A DNA stretch of 64,000 nucleotides. It comes from Oscillospiraceae bacterium. Lineage in GTDB: Bacteria; Bacillota; Clostridia; Oscillospirales; Ruminococcaceae. Where the stretch lies: NCBI GenBank assembly GCA_017847835.1, contig JAGASH010000003.1, positions 62,001-126,000 of the forward strand. The letters run 5' to 3'. Positions 18,110 to 26,806 of this stretch are shown in pieces (within the stretch, counting starts at the first letter, position 1; each line of letters opens with the position of its first letter). The position numbers and the translations under genes were made by a program. A model generated the notes under the pieces. The model was not told the DNA's origin, did no database searches, and was given only the letters and a program-made list of their open reading frames with translations.

Positions 18110-19354
18110 TTGACCTATCATTTCGGCATTGACGGATACGATTTTTACCCGACATGGACATTTCCGTTTGACCTCGAAAAGCTTGATTTTGACCGCGAGC
18201 AGGCGGATTTGATAATGTTCTCGCTGGGAATGGCGGAGCTTGTTTCATATTGGAAATGCTGCTGTTCACCGCTCGTGGAAATCCGCTGCGGAGCGCTTTC
18301 CGAGCAGCAGAAAAACTGGTGGAAAAAGCTGTATTTCAACGGCTTGGGCGAGTTTTTCTACCGCAACAAAATCGACGCGGATTTCGATGATTTTATGACG
18401 ATAGAAGCGCCTGCGCCGACCTCGAAAAAGCGCTTTACACCGCGGCTTTTGGGTGCGCTTGTACCTGTCGGAGGCGGCAAGGACAGCGCGGTTTCGCTTG
18501 AAATTCTGAAACAAGCGGGCGAGGACGTCACGCCGTTTATGATAAACGGAAGAAAAGCGATTTACGGCTGCGTTGAGGCGGCTGAAATTCCGCTTGACAA
18601 AGCCGTTTGCTTCAAGCGTACAATCGACAAAACGCTCCTTGAACTCAACAAAAAAGGCTACCTCAACGGTCACACACCGTTTTCTGCGGTTGTCGCGTTT
18701 TCGACGGTGCTTTGCGGGTGCTTTTTAGGCAAGCGCTACGCGGTTTTGTCCAACGAAAGCAGCGCAAACGAAACCTATGTTGACGGAAAAAATGTCAATC
18801 ATCAGTACAGCAAATCAACCGAATTTGAGCGCGATTTCCGCGAATACTGCTCCGAGAATTTCTCCGAGTGCACCGAGTATTTCAGCCTCCTGCGACCGCT
18901 TTCCGAGTGGCAGATTGCGCGCGAATTTGTGAAATATCCGCAGTATTTTCCCGTTTTTCAAAGCTGCAATCTCGGCGGGAAAACGGACATTTGGTGCTGC
19001 GAGTGTGCGAAATGCCTGTATGTTTACGTTTTGCTCGCGGCATTTCTCAATGACGAAACGCTCGTGAAAATTTTTGGCACGGATATGCTGAAAAAATCCG
19101 AGCTTTCGGAAATGCTGGACGGTCTTATGCTGGACGGCGAGGATAAGCCGTTTGAGTGCGTGGGAACGAAAAGCGAGGTGCGGCTTGCGCTTTCTATGGC
19201 TCTCGACAGACGAAAGGACAATCCGCCGCCGCTGCTGAAGCGTTTTGCAGAGCGTTTTCCCGATTATAAACCCGTGGACTTGAAAAACTTTTTTGACAGG
19301 GACAATTTTGTTCCCGAAAAATTTTTACCGTATGTGAGGAAGACAGCACTATGA
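18110..19354 (+). CDS. murL: UDP-MurNAc-L-Ala-L-Glu epimerase, MurL family (true start probably upstream)
   Basis: MurL epimerises the terminal L-Glu of UDP-MurNAc-L-Ala-L-Glu to D-Glu in an ATP-dependent reaction, replacing the MurI glutamate racemase route. The protein has an ATP-loop-like PVGGGKDSAVSLEIL, a SNESSANE segment, and C-terminal Cys pairs (WCCECAKC). The stop overlaps the murD start (ATGA), which is the known MurL/MurD2 pairing. The listed TTG start has no ribosome binding site. The frame stays open upstream to 18011 and codes a plausible N-terminus (LYEELRERHNTFVYHDY). AAGGGGG at 18020-18026 points to translation from about 18035, where the in-frame codon is ACG, not a standard start. 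The start is therefore unresolved. Confidence 0.82.
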   Translation: MTYHFGIDGYDFYPTWTFPFDLEKLDFDREQADLIMFSLGMAELVSYWKCCCSPLVEIRCGALSEQQKNWWKKLYFNGLGEFFYRNKIDADFDDFMTIEAPAPTSKKRFTPRLLGALVPVGGGKDSAVSLEILKQAGEDVTPFMINGRKAIYGCVEAAEIPLDKAVCFKRTIDKTLLELNKKGYLNGHTPFSAVVAFSTVLCGCFLGKRYAVLSNESSANETYVDGKNVNHQYSKSTEFERDFREYCSENFSECTEYFSLLRPLSEWQIAREFVKYPQYFPVFQSCNLGGKTDIWCCECAKCLYVYVLLAAFLNDETLVKIFGTDMLKKSELSEMLDGLMLDGEDKPFECVGTKSEVRLALSMALDRRKDNPPPLLKRFAERFPDYKPVDLKNFFDRDNFVPEKFLPYVRKTAL

Positions 19355-20658
19355 ATTACGACCAACTCAAACCGATTTTTCAGGACAAGAGAGCCGTTAT
19401 TTTAGGCTTCGGACGCGAGGGCAGAAACTGGCTTGATATCATTCGCGGGCTTCATTGCTGCCGTGAAATCGCTGTTGCCGATATCAACCCGCTGGAGCTT
19501 GAATACCGCAACATCACGCCGATTTCCGGCGACAATTATCTCGAAGTCTGCAAGGAATACGATGTGATTTTGCAGTCGCCGGGAGTTATCATCAAGGACG
19601 CTTATGACGACGAGGCAAAGGACAAAATCATCTCGCAGACCGAAATGCTTATGCGGCTTCACCCGTGCAAAATCATCGGCGTCACGGGCACGAAGGGCAA
19701 GTCCACGACAGCCTCGCTTGTCTATCATTTCCTGAAAAGCTGCGGGATAAAGACAATGCTTATCGGAAATATCGGCGTGCCTCCGCTTCAGCGGCTGGAG
19801 GAGATGACCGAGGATACCGTGGCTGTCTGCGAGATGAGCTGTCACCAGCTTGAATTTGTGTCGCACTCGCCTGATATTGCGGTTTTGCTCAACATTTACC
19901 CCGAGCACCTCGACCATTACGTTTCCTTTGACGCTTACGCTCAGGCGAAGCGCAATATCGTGCGGTTTCAGGAGAGCGGTGCGACAGCGTTTGTGAACAC
20001 AGAGCTGCTGCCTGTTGAGTGCCCCGCAAACGTAAAAACGATGTCGTTTGGCGGTGAAGCGGACGTGTGGACGGACGGAAACGATATTTATGTTTTCGGC
20101 GAAAAAATCCCTTCCGAGAAAATCGCGACGCGTCTTCGCGGAAAGCACAACCTCTACAATATTGCGGCAGCGCTTGCGGCTGCGGTTTCGGCGGGCGCTG
20201 ATATGGACAAGTGCCTTGAGTCGCTGAAATCCTTCCGCGGTCTTGAACACCGCTTGGAGTATGTCGCGACGAAAAACGGCGTTGAGTACATCAACGACAG
20301 CATAAGCACGGTTCCCGAAGCGACAATTGCCGCTGTGAAAGCGTTTGACGGCACGGACTGCCTTATTCTCGGCGGAATGGACAGGGGAATATCCTACGAC
20401 CTGCTCGGAGATTTCCTTAACAGCGGTACCGTTGAAAATGTAATTCTTCTGCCCGACAGCGGACGGAGAATTGCCCGACTAATCAAAAACACCGATGTGA
20501 ATGTGATAACTGCGGCTGATATGGAGGAAGCGGTAAAATTCGCGTCGCAGTGTGCAAAGGTGAGAGTTATTCTCTCTCCGGCGGCGGCAAGCTATGGCTT
20601 CTATCGGAATTTCGAGGAGCGCGGACGCGATTTCAAGCGGCTTGTTGACGCACTGTAA
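19351..20658 (+). CDS. murD: UDP-N-acetylmuramoyl-L-alanine--glutamate ligase (MurD; probably the L-Glu-adding MurD2 type)
   Basis: A cytoplasmic Mur ligase of 435 residues that adds glutamate to UDP-MurNAc-L-Ala. The N-terminal Rossmann domain is VILGFGREGRNWLDII, the ATP loop is GVTGTKGKSTTASLVYH, and the central motif is NIYPEHLDHY. The C-terminal domain includes ILGGMDRGISYD. The 4-nt overlap with murL suggests translational coupling and that this enzyme uses L-Glu, with MurL epimerising the product. Specificity for L- versus D-Glu is inferred from the neighbour, not from residues I can check. Confidence 0.92.
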   Translation: MNYDQLKPIFQDKRAVILGFGREGRNWLDIIRGLHCCREIAVADINPLELEYRNITPISGDNYLEVCKEYDVILQSPGVIIKDAYDDEAKDKIISQTEMLMRLHPCKIIGVTGTKGKSTTASLVYHFLKSCGIKTMLIGNIGVPPLQRLEEMTEDTVAVCEMSCHQLEFVSHSPDIAVLLNIYPEHLDHYVSFDAYAQAKRNIVRFQESGATAFVNTELLPVECPANVKTMSFGGEADVWTDGNDIYVFGEKIPSEKIATRLRGKHNLYNIAAALAAAVSAGADMDKCLESLKSFRGLEHRLEYVATKNGVEYINDSISTVPEATIAAVKAFDGTDCLILGGMDRGISYDLLGDFLNSGTVENVILLPDSGRRIARLIKNTDVNVITAADMEEAVKFASQCAKVRVILSPAAASYGFYRNFEERGRDFKRLVDAL

Positions 20659-20664
20659 ACAAAG

Positions 20665-20693
20665 AAAAGCGACTCGAAAGAGCCGCTTTTTTG
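20665..20693. terminator. Terminator between murD and the transglutaminase lipoprotein gene
   Basis: The stem AGCGACTC / GAGCCGCT (one mismatch) with a GAAA loop is followed by TTTTTT on plus; the minus side is also T-rich (convergent genes). Confidence 0.75.
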
Positions 20694-20698
20694 GTTGT

Positions 20699-23104
20699 TT
20701 ATGAATTTATGATAACGATAAATCCGTTTTTCGCACCATAGCGCAGAGAGCTGAGTTTATCCTCTATACCGAGCTTGTTGTAGGCGAGCGCAATCGCCTT
20801 TTCGAGCTCGGTTTTGTTGACCGCTCCGTCATAGCGCACAACAAAGGTCTTGGTTTCGGGGGTGATGTTCTTTGTAAGGATATCGCAGTATTCGGTTATA
20901 TTTTCGGGGCAAAGACCGTTTTTGCGGTAATATTCAAGGTTTTCGTCATTCCCGACAAACTCTGAAAGCTCCGAGTCAATCTCAAACTTTTCGTCCTTTG
21001 TGTAGCCCGATTTTGCTGCGAGAGAGCTGTCCGCCTGATAGAGATAATAGGGAATTCCGGTGTTTACGGCATTGTTTGTGCAGTCAATTTCATACATTTT
21101 GCCGTCAATTTGAACCATGTTCCACGCGTGCGGGAGATTTCCGCTGAGATAACCCGTGACAACCGTGCAGTCAACCCCGCTTAAATCGCACAGCAGCTTG
21201 AACGAGTACGCATAGGACATACAAACGCCCTTTTCGTCAACGAGAATGCCGTATGCGTTGAACGCGTCCTTGTGAGTGGAATTTCCTGTCTTTTTGAAGT
21301 CGTTTTTCTCTGCCTCTTTAAGAGCCGCTTGGTCATAAACCGAGTTGTTCACGAGATAGCTGTAAAGCGCGTCGATTTTCTCGGGCTGCGACATATTGCT
21401 CTTGATGTTCTCGGACACGATTTTCTGCGCTTTTTCAGCGATTTTTTTCTGCTTGTCGGAAGCGGAGTTCTTGTCAAGCGAATATTTCACGGAAAGAGTA
21501 AAGGTTGAGTAATCGTAGGAAAACGCGTCAATTCCCATCATATAAGGGTTCTGATAGTAGGTTTTGTAGAAAACGTCAACCAGCGTGTAGGGATTTTGAA
21601 GCGACGGAAACGCTTCAAGCGAGATTTTCTCGTTCTGATTGATAAGATTGAGCGCGAGCCAGCTTTCCTCGGCATTGTCCGCGTTTACATAAATCTCAGC
21701 GGGAACGTTTGCCACGGTTTCGGTTTTTGCGCTTTCAACGTGCTTTTCGGTGTTCTCGGACTGTGCTTCTACAAGCGGAGCGTTCTCGTTTTTCTCGCTG
21801 TCGGAGATAATGGTTTCAATCTCGGGAGCGGGGGTTTTGTCAACCTCGTCCGTAGGAGCGACATTTCCCGTTTCACCCGAAGAAACCGTGCTTACGGGCG
21901 GCTCGCCCTTGTCCTCGTCAAACATAACAGCGCCGAAAAGATGGGTGCCTTCAATCGTGTAATCGTACTCGTCCCATTCAAATTCAAACCACTTGACGTG
22001 GCTTCTTGTGTAGGAAACTTTTCTCTTCGAGGAAGTGCCGTCGATGTTCACAACTTCAACTTCTGCGGGAAAATCCGCGGGTGTGGGATATCTGCCCTGA
22101 ATTTCGCTTTCACTCTTAACAATGTGAGGCAAACGAAGCTCCGCCGTAGAAACGCTGTTGCTGAGCCCGCTTTCCTTGCCGTTGACAACCGCAGTCACGA
22201 AATATTCACCCATAACCCCGAAATTCTGTCCCGAGTTTGAGTCCTTGCCCGAGAAATCGCTTGTGATAAGCGCAAGGCTGTGGCTGTCGGGACCGGAAAA
22301 TCCGTCAAAAACGCACTCGGTTGTTTCACCCTCGCGAAGGAGATAGAGCTGAGTTTTTTCGGTTGCGTTTTCACCGCAGTCATAGCCTATTTTGCTGCCG
22401 TCGATTGCGTGGTTGTCAACACCTGTTTTAAGCGAGTTGTCAATCAGATTGTACACGATGTACTTTTCCGCTCCCTCGACAGGCTCCCAGCTGAGCGAAA
22501 AACGTCCGTCTGCGCTCACGTTTCCTCTTACAGAGGGCGCATCTGCTTCTTTATTAACGGTGAACGGAATGATAACGGGCTTGTCGAGCTTTTTCGCGGA
22601 ATTTTCTTCCATATCATAATGAACCGCGATGTAATACATCGGCGCGTTTCCCCAGCTGTCGATATCCTCGTATGTGTAGTCCTTGTCCTCAGAGTCGGTT
22701 GCGAGAACGGGCTTCATCGGCTTTACAAAGAGCGTTGTCTTGCCGTTTTCAACGTTCATCTCCGCGGTATAGTAGATTTTGCTTGCTTCCTCGCAGGCAG
22801 CGTCCGTGTGCACGGAAACGAAATCATAGAGCTTTACATCGGTTTCAAAAGCGTCGAAATTGAAGGTGAACTCAAAATTCTCGGTCGGCGAAACGTTGTA
22901 CAGCGGCATAATATTCTTGCTGTCGTCGTAGTTGTACGCGTTTTTGATATCCTCAACGGATACAACCGCGCCGAGTTTCCGGATTTCCGAGGAAACGCTG
23001 TCGGGAAGCGAGTCGGGAGTCTGTCTGTCGCGGTCGTTCGTGCAGCCGCTTGTGAGGATTGTTGCCGCAAGACAAACCGATATAAATGCAATTTTCTTTT
23101 TCAT
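20699..23104 (-). CDS. Secreted lipoprotein with C-terminal transglutaminase-like domain
   Basis: 801 residues. The lipoprotein signal peptide MKKKIAFISVCLAATILTSGC ends in a lipobox Cys at 21. A long extracellular region with an FN3-like stretch (SLSWEPVEGAEKYIVYNL) comes next. An acidic/Ser-Thr-rich linker (~420-480) leads to a transglutaminase-like domain near 600-720: KGVCMSYAYSFKLLC (Cys), HAWNMVQIDGKMYEIDCTN (His, Asp). Such domains act as cysteine peptidases or cross-linkers at the cell surface; the substrate is unknown. It lies downstream of an ECF sigma/anti-sigma pair on the same strand and may belong to that regulon. Confidence 0.85.
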   Translation of the reverse strand: MKKKIAFISVCLAATILTSGCTNDRDRQTPDSLPDSVSSEIRKLGAVVSVEDIKNAYNYDDSKNIMPLYNVSPTENFEFTFNFDAFETDVKLYDFVSVHTDAACEEASKIYYTAEMNVENGKTTLFVKPMKPVLATDSEDKDYTYEDIDSWGNAPMYYIAVHYDMEENSAKKLDKPVIIPFTVNKEADAPSVRGNVSADGRFSLSWEPVEGAEKYIVYNLIDNSLKTGVDNHAIDGSKIGYDCGENATEKTQLYLLREGETTECVFDGFSGPDSHSLALITSDFSGKDSNSGQNFGVMGEYFVTAVVNGKESGLSNSVSTAELRLPHIVKSESEIQGRYPTPADFPAEVEVVNIDGTSSKRKVSYTRSHVKWFEFEWDEYDYTIEGTHLFGAVMFDEDKGEPPVSTVSSGETGNVAPTDEVDKTPAPEIETIISDSEKNENAPLVEAQSENTEKHVESAKTETVANVPAEIYVNADNAEESWLALNLINQNEKISLEAFPSLQNPYTLVDVFYKTYYQNPYMMGIDAFSYDYSTFTLSVKYSLDKNSASDKQKKIAEKAQKIVSENIKSNMSQPEKIDALYSYLVNNSVYDQAALKEAEKNDFKKTGNSTHKDAFNAYGILVDEKGVCMSYAYSFKLLCDLSGVDCTVVTGYLSGNLPHAWNMVQIDGKMYEIDCTNNAVNTGIPYYLYQADSSLAAKSGYTKDEKFEIDSELSEFVGNDENLEYYRKNGLCPENITEYCDILTKNITPETKTFVVRYDGAVNKTELEKAIALAYNKLGIEDKLSSLRYGAKNGFIVIINS

Positions 23105-23216
23105 AAAAAATACCTCTCAATAAATTCATCACGGAACATTTGTTTTTTGTCCCTTTCACTTATTGAACGAAACGGCAGGGCGTTTGGTTGCACTTTTTTC
23201 AAAAAAATTTTATAAT

Positions 23217-23807
23217 TTACGAAAATCGCTTTGCAGAGCCGTTTATCGTGATGACGCCATTCTCGGAAACCCTGAATTTTACTATTTTTCCGTCGCTGAA
23301 AACCGCCATATAGCAGCTTTCTTTTCCCGCGGTAGCTTCGTTTGTTTCTTCCGCAGAGGACAGCTTTCCGATAAGCTCGCGGCACTTTTCACCGTCAACA
23401 TTTGCCGCATTTACAAAATTGTTTGTTTCGCTTTCGAGCAGCTCGGAGAGGTTATTCCTCAGAAGATTTGCAAGCTCTTTTGCCGTGATTTCGGAAAAAT
23501 CCGCAAGATTTTCGAGCGGCTTTGACGAGATAGCCGAGGAATTTACCGTTCCTGCGAGATTGTCAATCGGCTTTTCAATGTGGACCGCGGGTGTTTTTGT
23601 GAGAGAAAGCGCAATCGGAACGGCAGCACAAGCCGCAATTCCCGCCGCAGCAATTGAAATCACGCGGATTTTCAGCGCGCTTTTCTTTTTCTCACGAACG
23701 CGTTTTTCTTCTTTTTTCAGGCGCTCCGTAAGCGAACTCAGAAATTCCTCGCTAGGGTTTTCGCCGTCCATATATGAAACATATTTCTGCTTGATTTTAT
23801 CCGACAT
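23217..23807 (-). CDS. Putative anti-sigma factor (single-pass membrane protein)
   Basis: 196 residues. A charged cytoplasmic N-terminus of ~45 residues is followed by one TM segment (VISIAAAGIAACAAVPIALSL) and an extracellular domain of ~130 residues. It overlaps the ECF sigma gene by 11 bp in the same direction, the usual layout for sigma/anti-sigma pairs. The N-terminus lacks an obvious zinc-binding ZAS motif (HxxxCxxC), so recognition of the sigma factor would be of another type. The function is inferred from context. Confidence 0.65.
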   Translation of the reverse strand: MSDKIKQKYVSYMDGENPSEEFLSSLTERLKKEEKRVREKKKSALKIRVISIAAAGIAACAAVPIALSLTKTPAVHIEKPIDNLAGTVNSSAISSKPLENLADFSEITAKELANLLRNNLSELLESETNNFVNAANVDGEKCRELIGKLSSAEETNEATAGKESCYMAVFSDGKIVKFRVSENGVITINGSAKRFS

Positions 23808-24303
23808 AGTCTTGTTCCTCCAGCATTTCTCTGAGTTTTGCGCGCGCCCGTGAAAGCAGCGATTTCACTGTTCCCTCGGAAACCGACATTGCCGCTGCGA
23901 TATCCTTCACGGACAAGTCCTCGTAATAAAAAAGGTGAACGGGAACGCGGTATTTTTCGGGCAGCCGCGCGACTGCTTCCCGTATATCAGCGGTTTCATC
24001 GGAGCTGTCCGGCGGAGCGCAAGCCACGTTTTCCATCTCGTCAAGCTCGGTTGTATATCGCTTGTGCGCGCTTCTCACAAGAGTGTTTATCTCGTTTACC
24101 GTAACGCGGATTATCCACTTTCTGCGGTGGTCTTCGTCATCAAAGGTTTTGTCCGCGTTTATGTATTTAATAAGAACATTCTGCGTAATATCCTCGGCTT
24201 CTGCGGGATTTCCGAGCCGCGAAAGAGCAATTCTGTAAACCGTTTTTGAATACCTTGAAACAAGCTCTTCTGCCGACAAACGCTCTGCCTTGTTCATTTT
24301 CAA
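23797..24303 (-). CDS. ECF-type RNA polymerase sigma factor
   Basis: 168 residues. Region 2 reads NPAEAEDITQNVLIKYI. Region 4 has the sigma-70 HTH YYEDLSVKDIAAAMSVSEGTVKSLLSRARAKL, of which the first part is the activating helix. These sigmas direct polymerase to envelope or stress regulons and are held by a membrane anti-sigma, here the overlapping gene. The target promoters are not identifiable from the window. Confidence 0.93.
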   Translation of the reverse strand: MKMNKAERLSAEELVSRYSKTVYRIALSRLGNPAEAEDITQNVLIKYINADKTFDDEDHRRKWIIRVTVNEINTLVRSAHKRYTTELDEMENVACAPPDSSDETADIREAVARLPEKYRVPVHLFYYEDLSVKDIAAAMSVSEGTVKSLLSRARAKLREMLEEQDYVG

Positions 24304-24439
24304 GCCGAAAATCCCTCGCTTTCTTTGACTATCCGTAATTTGAACGAAATAAATGCAAAAAAGGTTGCATTTTTCAGGAAAAATTTTACCGATTTATTAT
24401 AGCACACTTTCCGGCTGTTTTCAAGAGCAAAAAAAGTGG

Positions 24440-24468
24440 TTGAAAAAACGAGATTGTTGTGCTATAAT
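24440..24468 (+). promoter_or_regulatory. Sigma-A promoter of the Nif11-like/YjdF-like pair
   Basis: TTGAAA, 17-bp spacer, TATAAT, 32 bp before the Nif11-like start; a GGGGGAG ribosome binding site follows. Confidence 0.8.
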
Positions 24469-24500
24469 TAGTTTATATCCTAAAACAAGGGGGAGTTTTG

Positions 24501-24776
24501 ATGAACGACAGCCTGACTTTGCTTCTTGAAAAGGCGAAAAACGACAAGCTGCTCAAAGAGAGGATTTACGCGACGCGAAGCGACCGAAATCCCGTAAATG
24601 CGCTTTGCGAGCTTTCCACGGCAGAGGGCTTTCCGATAACCGCAGCAGAGCTTATCGATGAGGGTGAAACTTCCTGCGCGGCTATGCTTCGCTCGGTAAA
24701 CGGCGGGGGAGTGGAAGCGCCCGACGGCTGGGACGACCTGTACGAGATGTTTTTTGCGGCGCTTGACTATATCTGA
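24501..24776 (+). CDS. Nif11-like leader-peptide-family small protein
   Basis: 91 residues. Residues 1-50 fit the Nif11 pattern seen in RiPP precursor leaders: LTLLLEKAKNDKLLKERI, then NPVNALCELSTAEGFPITAAEL. A GGG follows near residue 69 and then a 22-residue tail (VEAPDGWDDLYEMFFAALDYI) that is acidic/aromatic with no Cys, Ser or Thr. No lanthipeptide, radical-SAM or cyclodehydratase gene is nearby, so a modified natural product is not supported. The start is ATG 24501; the TTG just before it is ignored because the GGGGGAG spacing suits the ATG. It is probably co-transcribed with the next membrane gene, 13 bp downstream. Confidence 0.65.
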   Translation: MNDSLTLLLEKAKNDKLLKERIYATRSDRNPVNALCELSTAEGFPITAAELIDEGETSCAAMLRSVNGGGVEAPDGWDDLYEMFFAALDYI

Positions 24777-24789
24777 AAGGCAGAGAAAA

Positions 24790-25635
24790 ATGAAATACAT
24801 AGACCAACTCAAAGAAAACTATCATTCCTCGAAGAAAAGCTGCGTGATTGTGCTGAACATTTGCGTGGGAGCGGTTCTGCTGGTGATGATAAGGCAGATT
24901 TTCCTTGAAAACTGGCAGAACGTAGCGCTTTGCGTGCTGTCGGTTGCGCTGATGTACATTCCCGTGTTCCTCAAATCGAAAATCGGAATAACTCTTCCGA
25001 ACGTTCTGGAAATCTCGGTGATTGTGTTTGTGTTCGCAGCGGAAATTCTGGGAGAAATCGCGAATTTCTACAACAGAATTCCGATATGGGACAGCATTCT
25101 CCACACGACAACGGGCTTTCTTGCCGCTTCCGTCGGCTTCGGTCTTATCGACTTGCTCAACACGCACTCTAAGCGTATTCAGATGACGCCGCTTTTTGTG
25201 GCACTGGTTTCGTTCTGCTTTTCGATGACTGTTGGCATTTTGTGGGAATTTTTCGAGTTCAGCGGTGACAAAATGTTCCACAAGGATATGCAAAAGGACA
25301 GAATTGTCACAACGGTTTCTTCCGTTATGCTCAATCCTAGCGGTGAAAACAAGGAAGTCGTCGTGAAGAATATCGACCATACGGTGCTTTACGACAAGGA
25401 CGGAAACGAGCTTGTGACAATCAACGGCGGATTTCTTGACGTGGGAATAACCGACACAATGAAAGACCTCGCCGTAAATATGCTGGGAGCGGCTGTTTTC
25501 TCGGCAGCGGGATTTTTGTACATTCACCGCCGCGATAAATACAAGTTCGCGGAGGGCTTTATCATTACAATCGACAACCCTATCACAAGTCCCGAAGCCG
25601 AGCCCGAAAAAGAGCCGAGCGAAACGAAAAACTAA
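24790..25635 (+). CDS. YjdF/DUF2238-like multi-pass membrane protein
   Basis: 281 residues from ATG 24790, which is preceded by AAGGCAGAG; an earlier in-frame start overlaps the previous gene and is less likely. About six TM segments are visible, including CVIVLNICVGAVLLVMI, LEISVIVFVFAAEILGEI and LFVALVSFCFSMTVGILWEFFEF. The WEFFEF motif and HTTTGFLA match the DUF2238 family. An extracytoplasmic loop with NHTVLYDKDG-like sequence lies between the last TMs. Biochemical function is unknown. Confidence 0.7.
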   Translation: MKYIDQLKENYHSSKKSCVIVLNICVGAVLLVMIRQIFLENWQNVALCVLSVALMYIPVFLKSKIGITLPNVLEISVIVFVFAAEILGEIANFYNRIPIWDSILHTTTGFLAASVGFGLIDLLNTHSKRIQMTPLFVALVSFCFSMTVGILWEFFEFSGDKMFHKDMQKDRIVTTVSSVMLNPSGENKEVVVKNIDHTVLYDKDGNELVTINGGFLDVGITDTMKDLAVNMLGAAVFSAAGFLYIHRRDKYKFAEGFIITIDNPITSPEAEPEKEPSETKN

Positions 25636-25639
25636 AAAA

Positions 25640-26740
25640 TCAGCCTCTCGCGGTGATTGCGGGAGGCTGTTTTTGGTTGTTTGTTCTATCAACGACGCAA
25701 CGTTCCAGTATAATCGGCACGCTCGTATCGTTATTGACGAAATAGTGACGTAAATACAAGGTGAGAGTTCCGTCGTCGTTTGCGATTATTCTTCCCCAAT
25801 CCTTATCCATATTGGTTCGGTCTCTAATCAGATATTTCCCGTCGCTGACAATAATATCATACCGAGAAGTACTAATGGTCTTGCCGAAAAGGAACAGCGC
25901 GTCCTCGGAAATGCTGAATGTGAGATTTGTCCAGTCGGTATATTTGCTGCTGTTTTCCTGTGCGTATTCCTCAAACGGTCTTCCTCCGACCGTGACGGCT
26001 TTCCAGTCACCCATAAGCGATATCGGCATATAAACACCGAGCGGAGCTCCTGTATTAAAGCAATATGTTCCGACGGGACAAAGCCGTCCGTTTGTAAATT
26101 CCAGACAGCCGTCGGTACCGCTCCAGCTCAGAAAACTCTTGTGGGAAAAATCCTCCGGCGTAGGCACGATATAGCTTCCAATAACCGAAGTTTTGTCCGA
26201 AAGGAATAACTCCATATCGGACGAGAGAAATGCCGACGCGCCGACAAATTCTTCCATATAAAACATAAGAAAGACGGTGCAGTTTTTTGCTTTTGAGAGG
26301 ACCTCGCTGCCGTTGAATGCGAGAAGAACAGTCTTTTCGATAACGTCGGTCAGGATTTTATTGTTGAAGTCTTCGTTTATCGTCCACTCGCCTTTTTCAT
26401 CGGAGCAAACAGCGGTGTGAGCCGTGCCGTACATCTTCGTGTATTCCGTGTTGTACCAGCTGTTGTTAAACCCGAGTTGCTTAACCGTCAGGGCGGCTGC
26501 TTTTGCGTATTCGTTGAGCTGAATTATGCTGTCTTCAATATTCACGGGCTCGGTATTTTCCGAAACGTCAGATGAAATTTCGGGAAGAGAAGAGCTTTCT
26601 TCTATTGTAATCGATGATACGGGGATATCACTTTCCGAGTAAAATGCGTCGGGCTTTGTATTTTCGGCGGTGATGTTTTCGGTTTTGCAGCCCGCAAGCA
26701 GTATTATCGGACATAACAAAAGCGCCAGGCTCTTTTTCAT
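25640..26740 (-). CDS. Secreted lipoprotein of unknown function
   Basis: 366 residues. The signal peptide MKKSLALLLCPIILLAGC has a lipobox Cys. A Ser/Glu-rich linker (~25-65) comes next. A globular region follows whose C-terminal half (WTNLTFSISEDALFLFGKT through YLIRDRTNMDKDWGRII) resembles a lipocalin-like/beta-rich read-out seen in Clostridial lipoproteins. I do not recognise a catalytic motif. The stop lies in the shared terminator hairpin. It is monocistronic as far as can be seen. Confidence 0.7.
   Translation of the reverse strand: MKKSLALLLCPIILLAGCKTENITAENTKPDAFYSESDIPVSSITIEESSSLPEISSDVSENTEPVNIEDSIIQLNEYAKAAALTVKQLGFNNSWYNTEYTKMYGTAHTAVCSDEKGEWTINEDFNNKILTDVIEKTVLLAFNGSEVLSKAKNCTVFLMFYMEEFVGASAFLSSDMELFLSDKTSVIGSYIVPTPEDFSHKSFLSWSGTDGCLEFTNGRLCPVGTYCFNTGAPLGVYMPISLMGDWKAVTVGGRPFEEYAQENSSKYTDWTNLTFSISEDALFLFGKTISTSRYDIIVSDGKYLIRDRTNMDKDWGRIIANDDGTLTLYLRHYFVNNDTSVPIILERCVVDRTNNQKQPPAITARG
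25641..25676. terminator. Bidirectional terminator between convergent genes
   Basis: CAGCCTCTCGC / GCGGGAGGCTG stem followed by TTTTTGG on plus. It overlaps the last codons of the minus-strand lipoprotein, so that protein's ...PPAITARG tail is encoded by the hairpin. Confidence 0.75.
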
Positions 26741-26806
26741 ATATTCCTCCCGATGTTGTCTGATGATTTTAAGAGAAGTGTTTTCGTGATTTATCGGAAC
26801 AGAGAA

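Noticed and set aside
24501..25635. A RiPP biosynthetic cluster around the Nif11-like gene
   Set aside because: No modifying enzyme, protease-transporter or Cys/Ser/Thr-rich core peptide is present.
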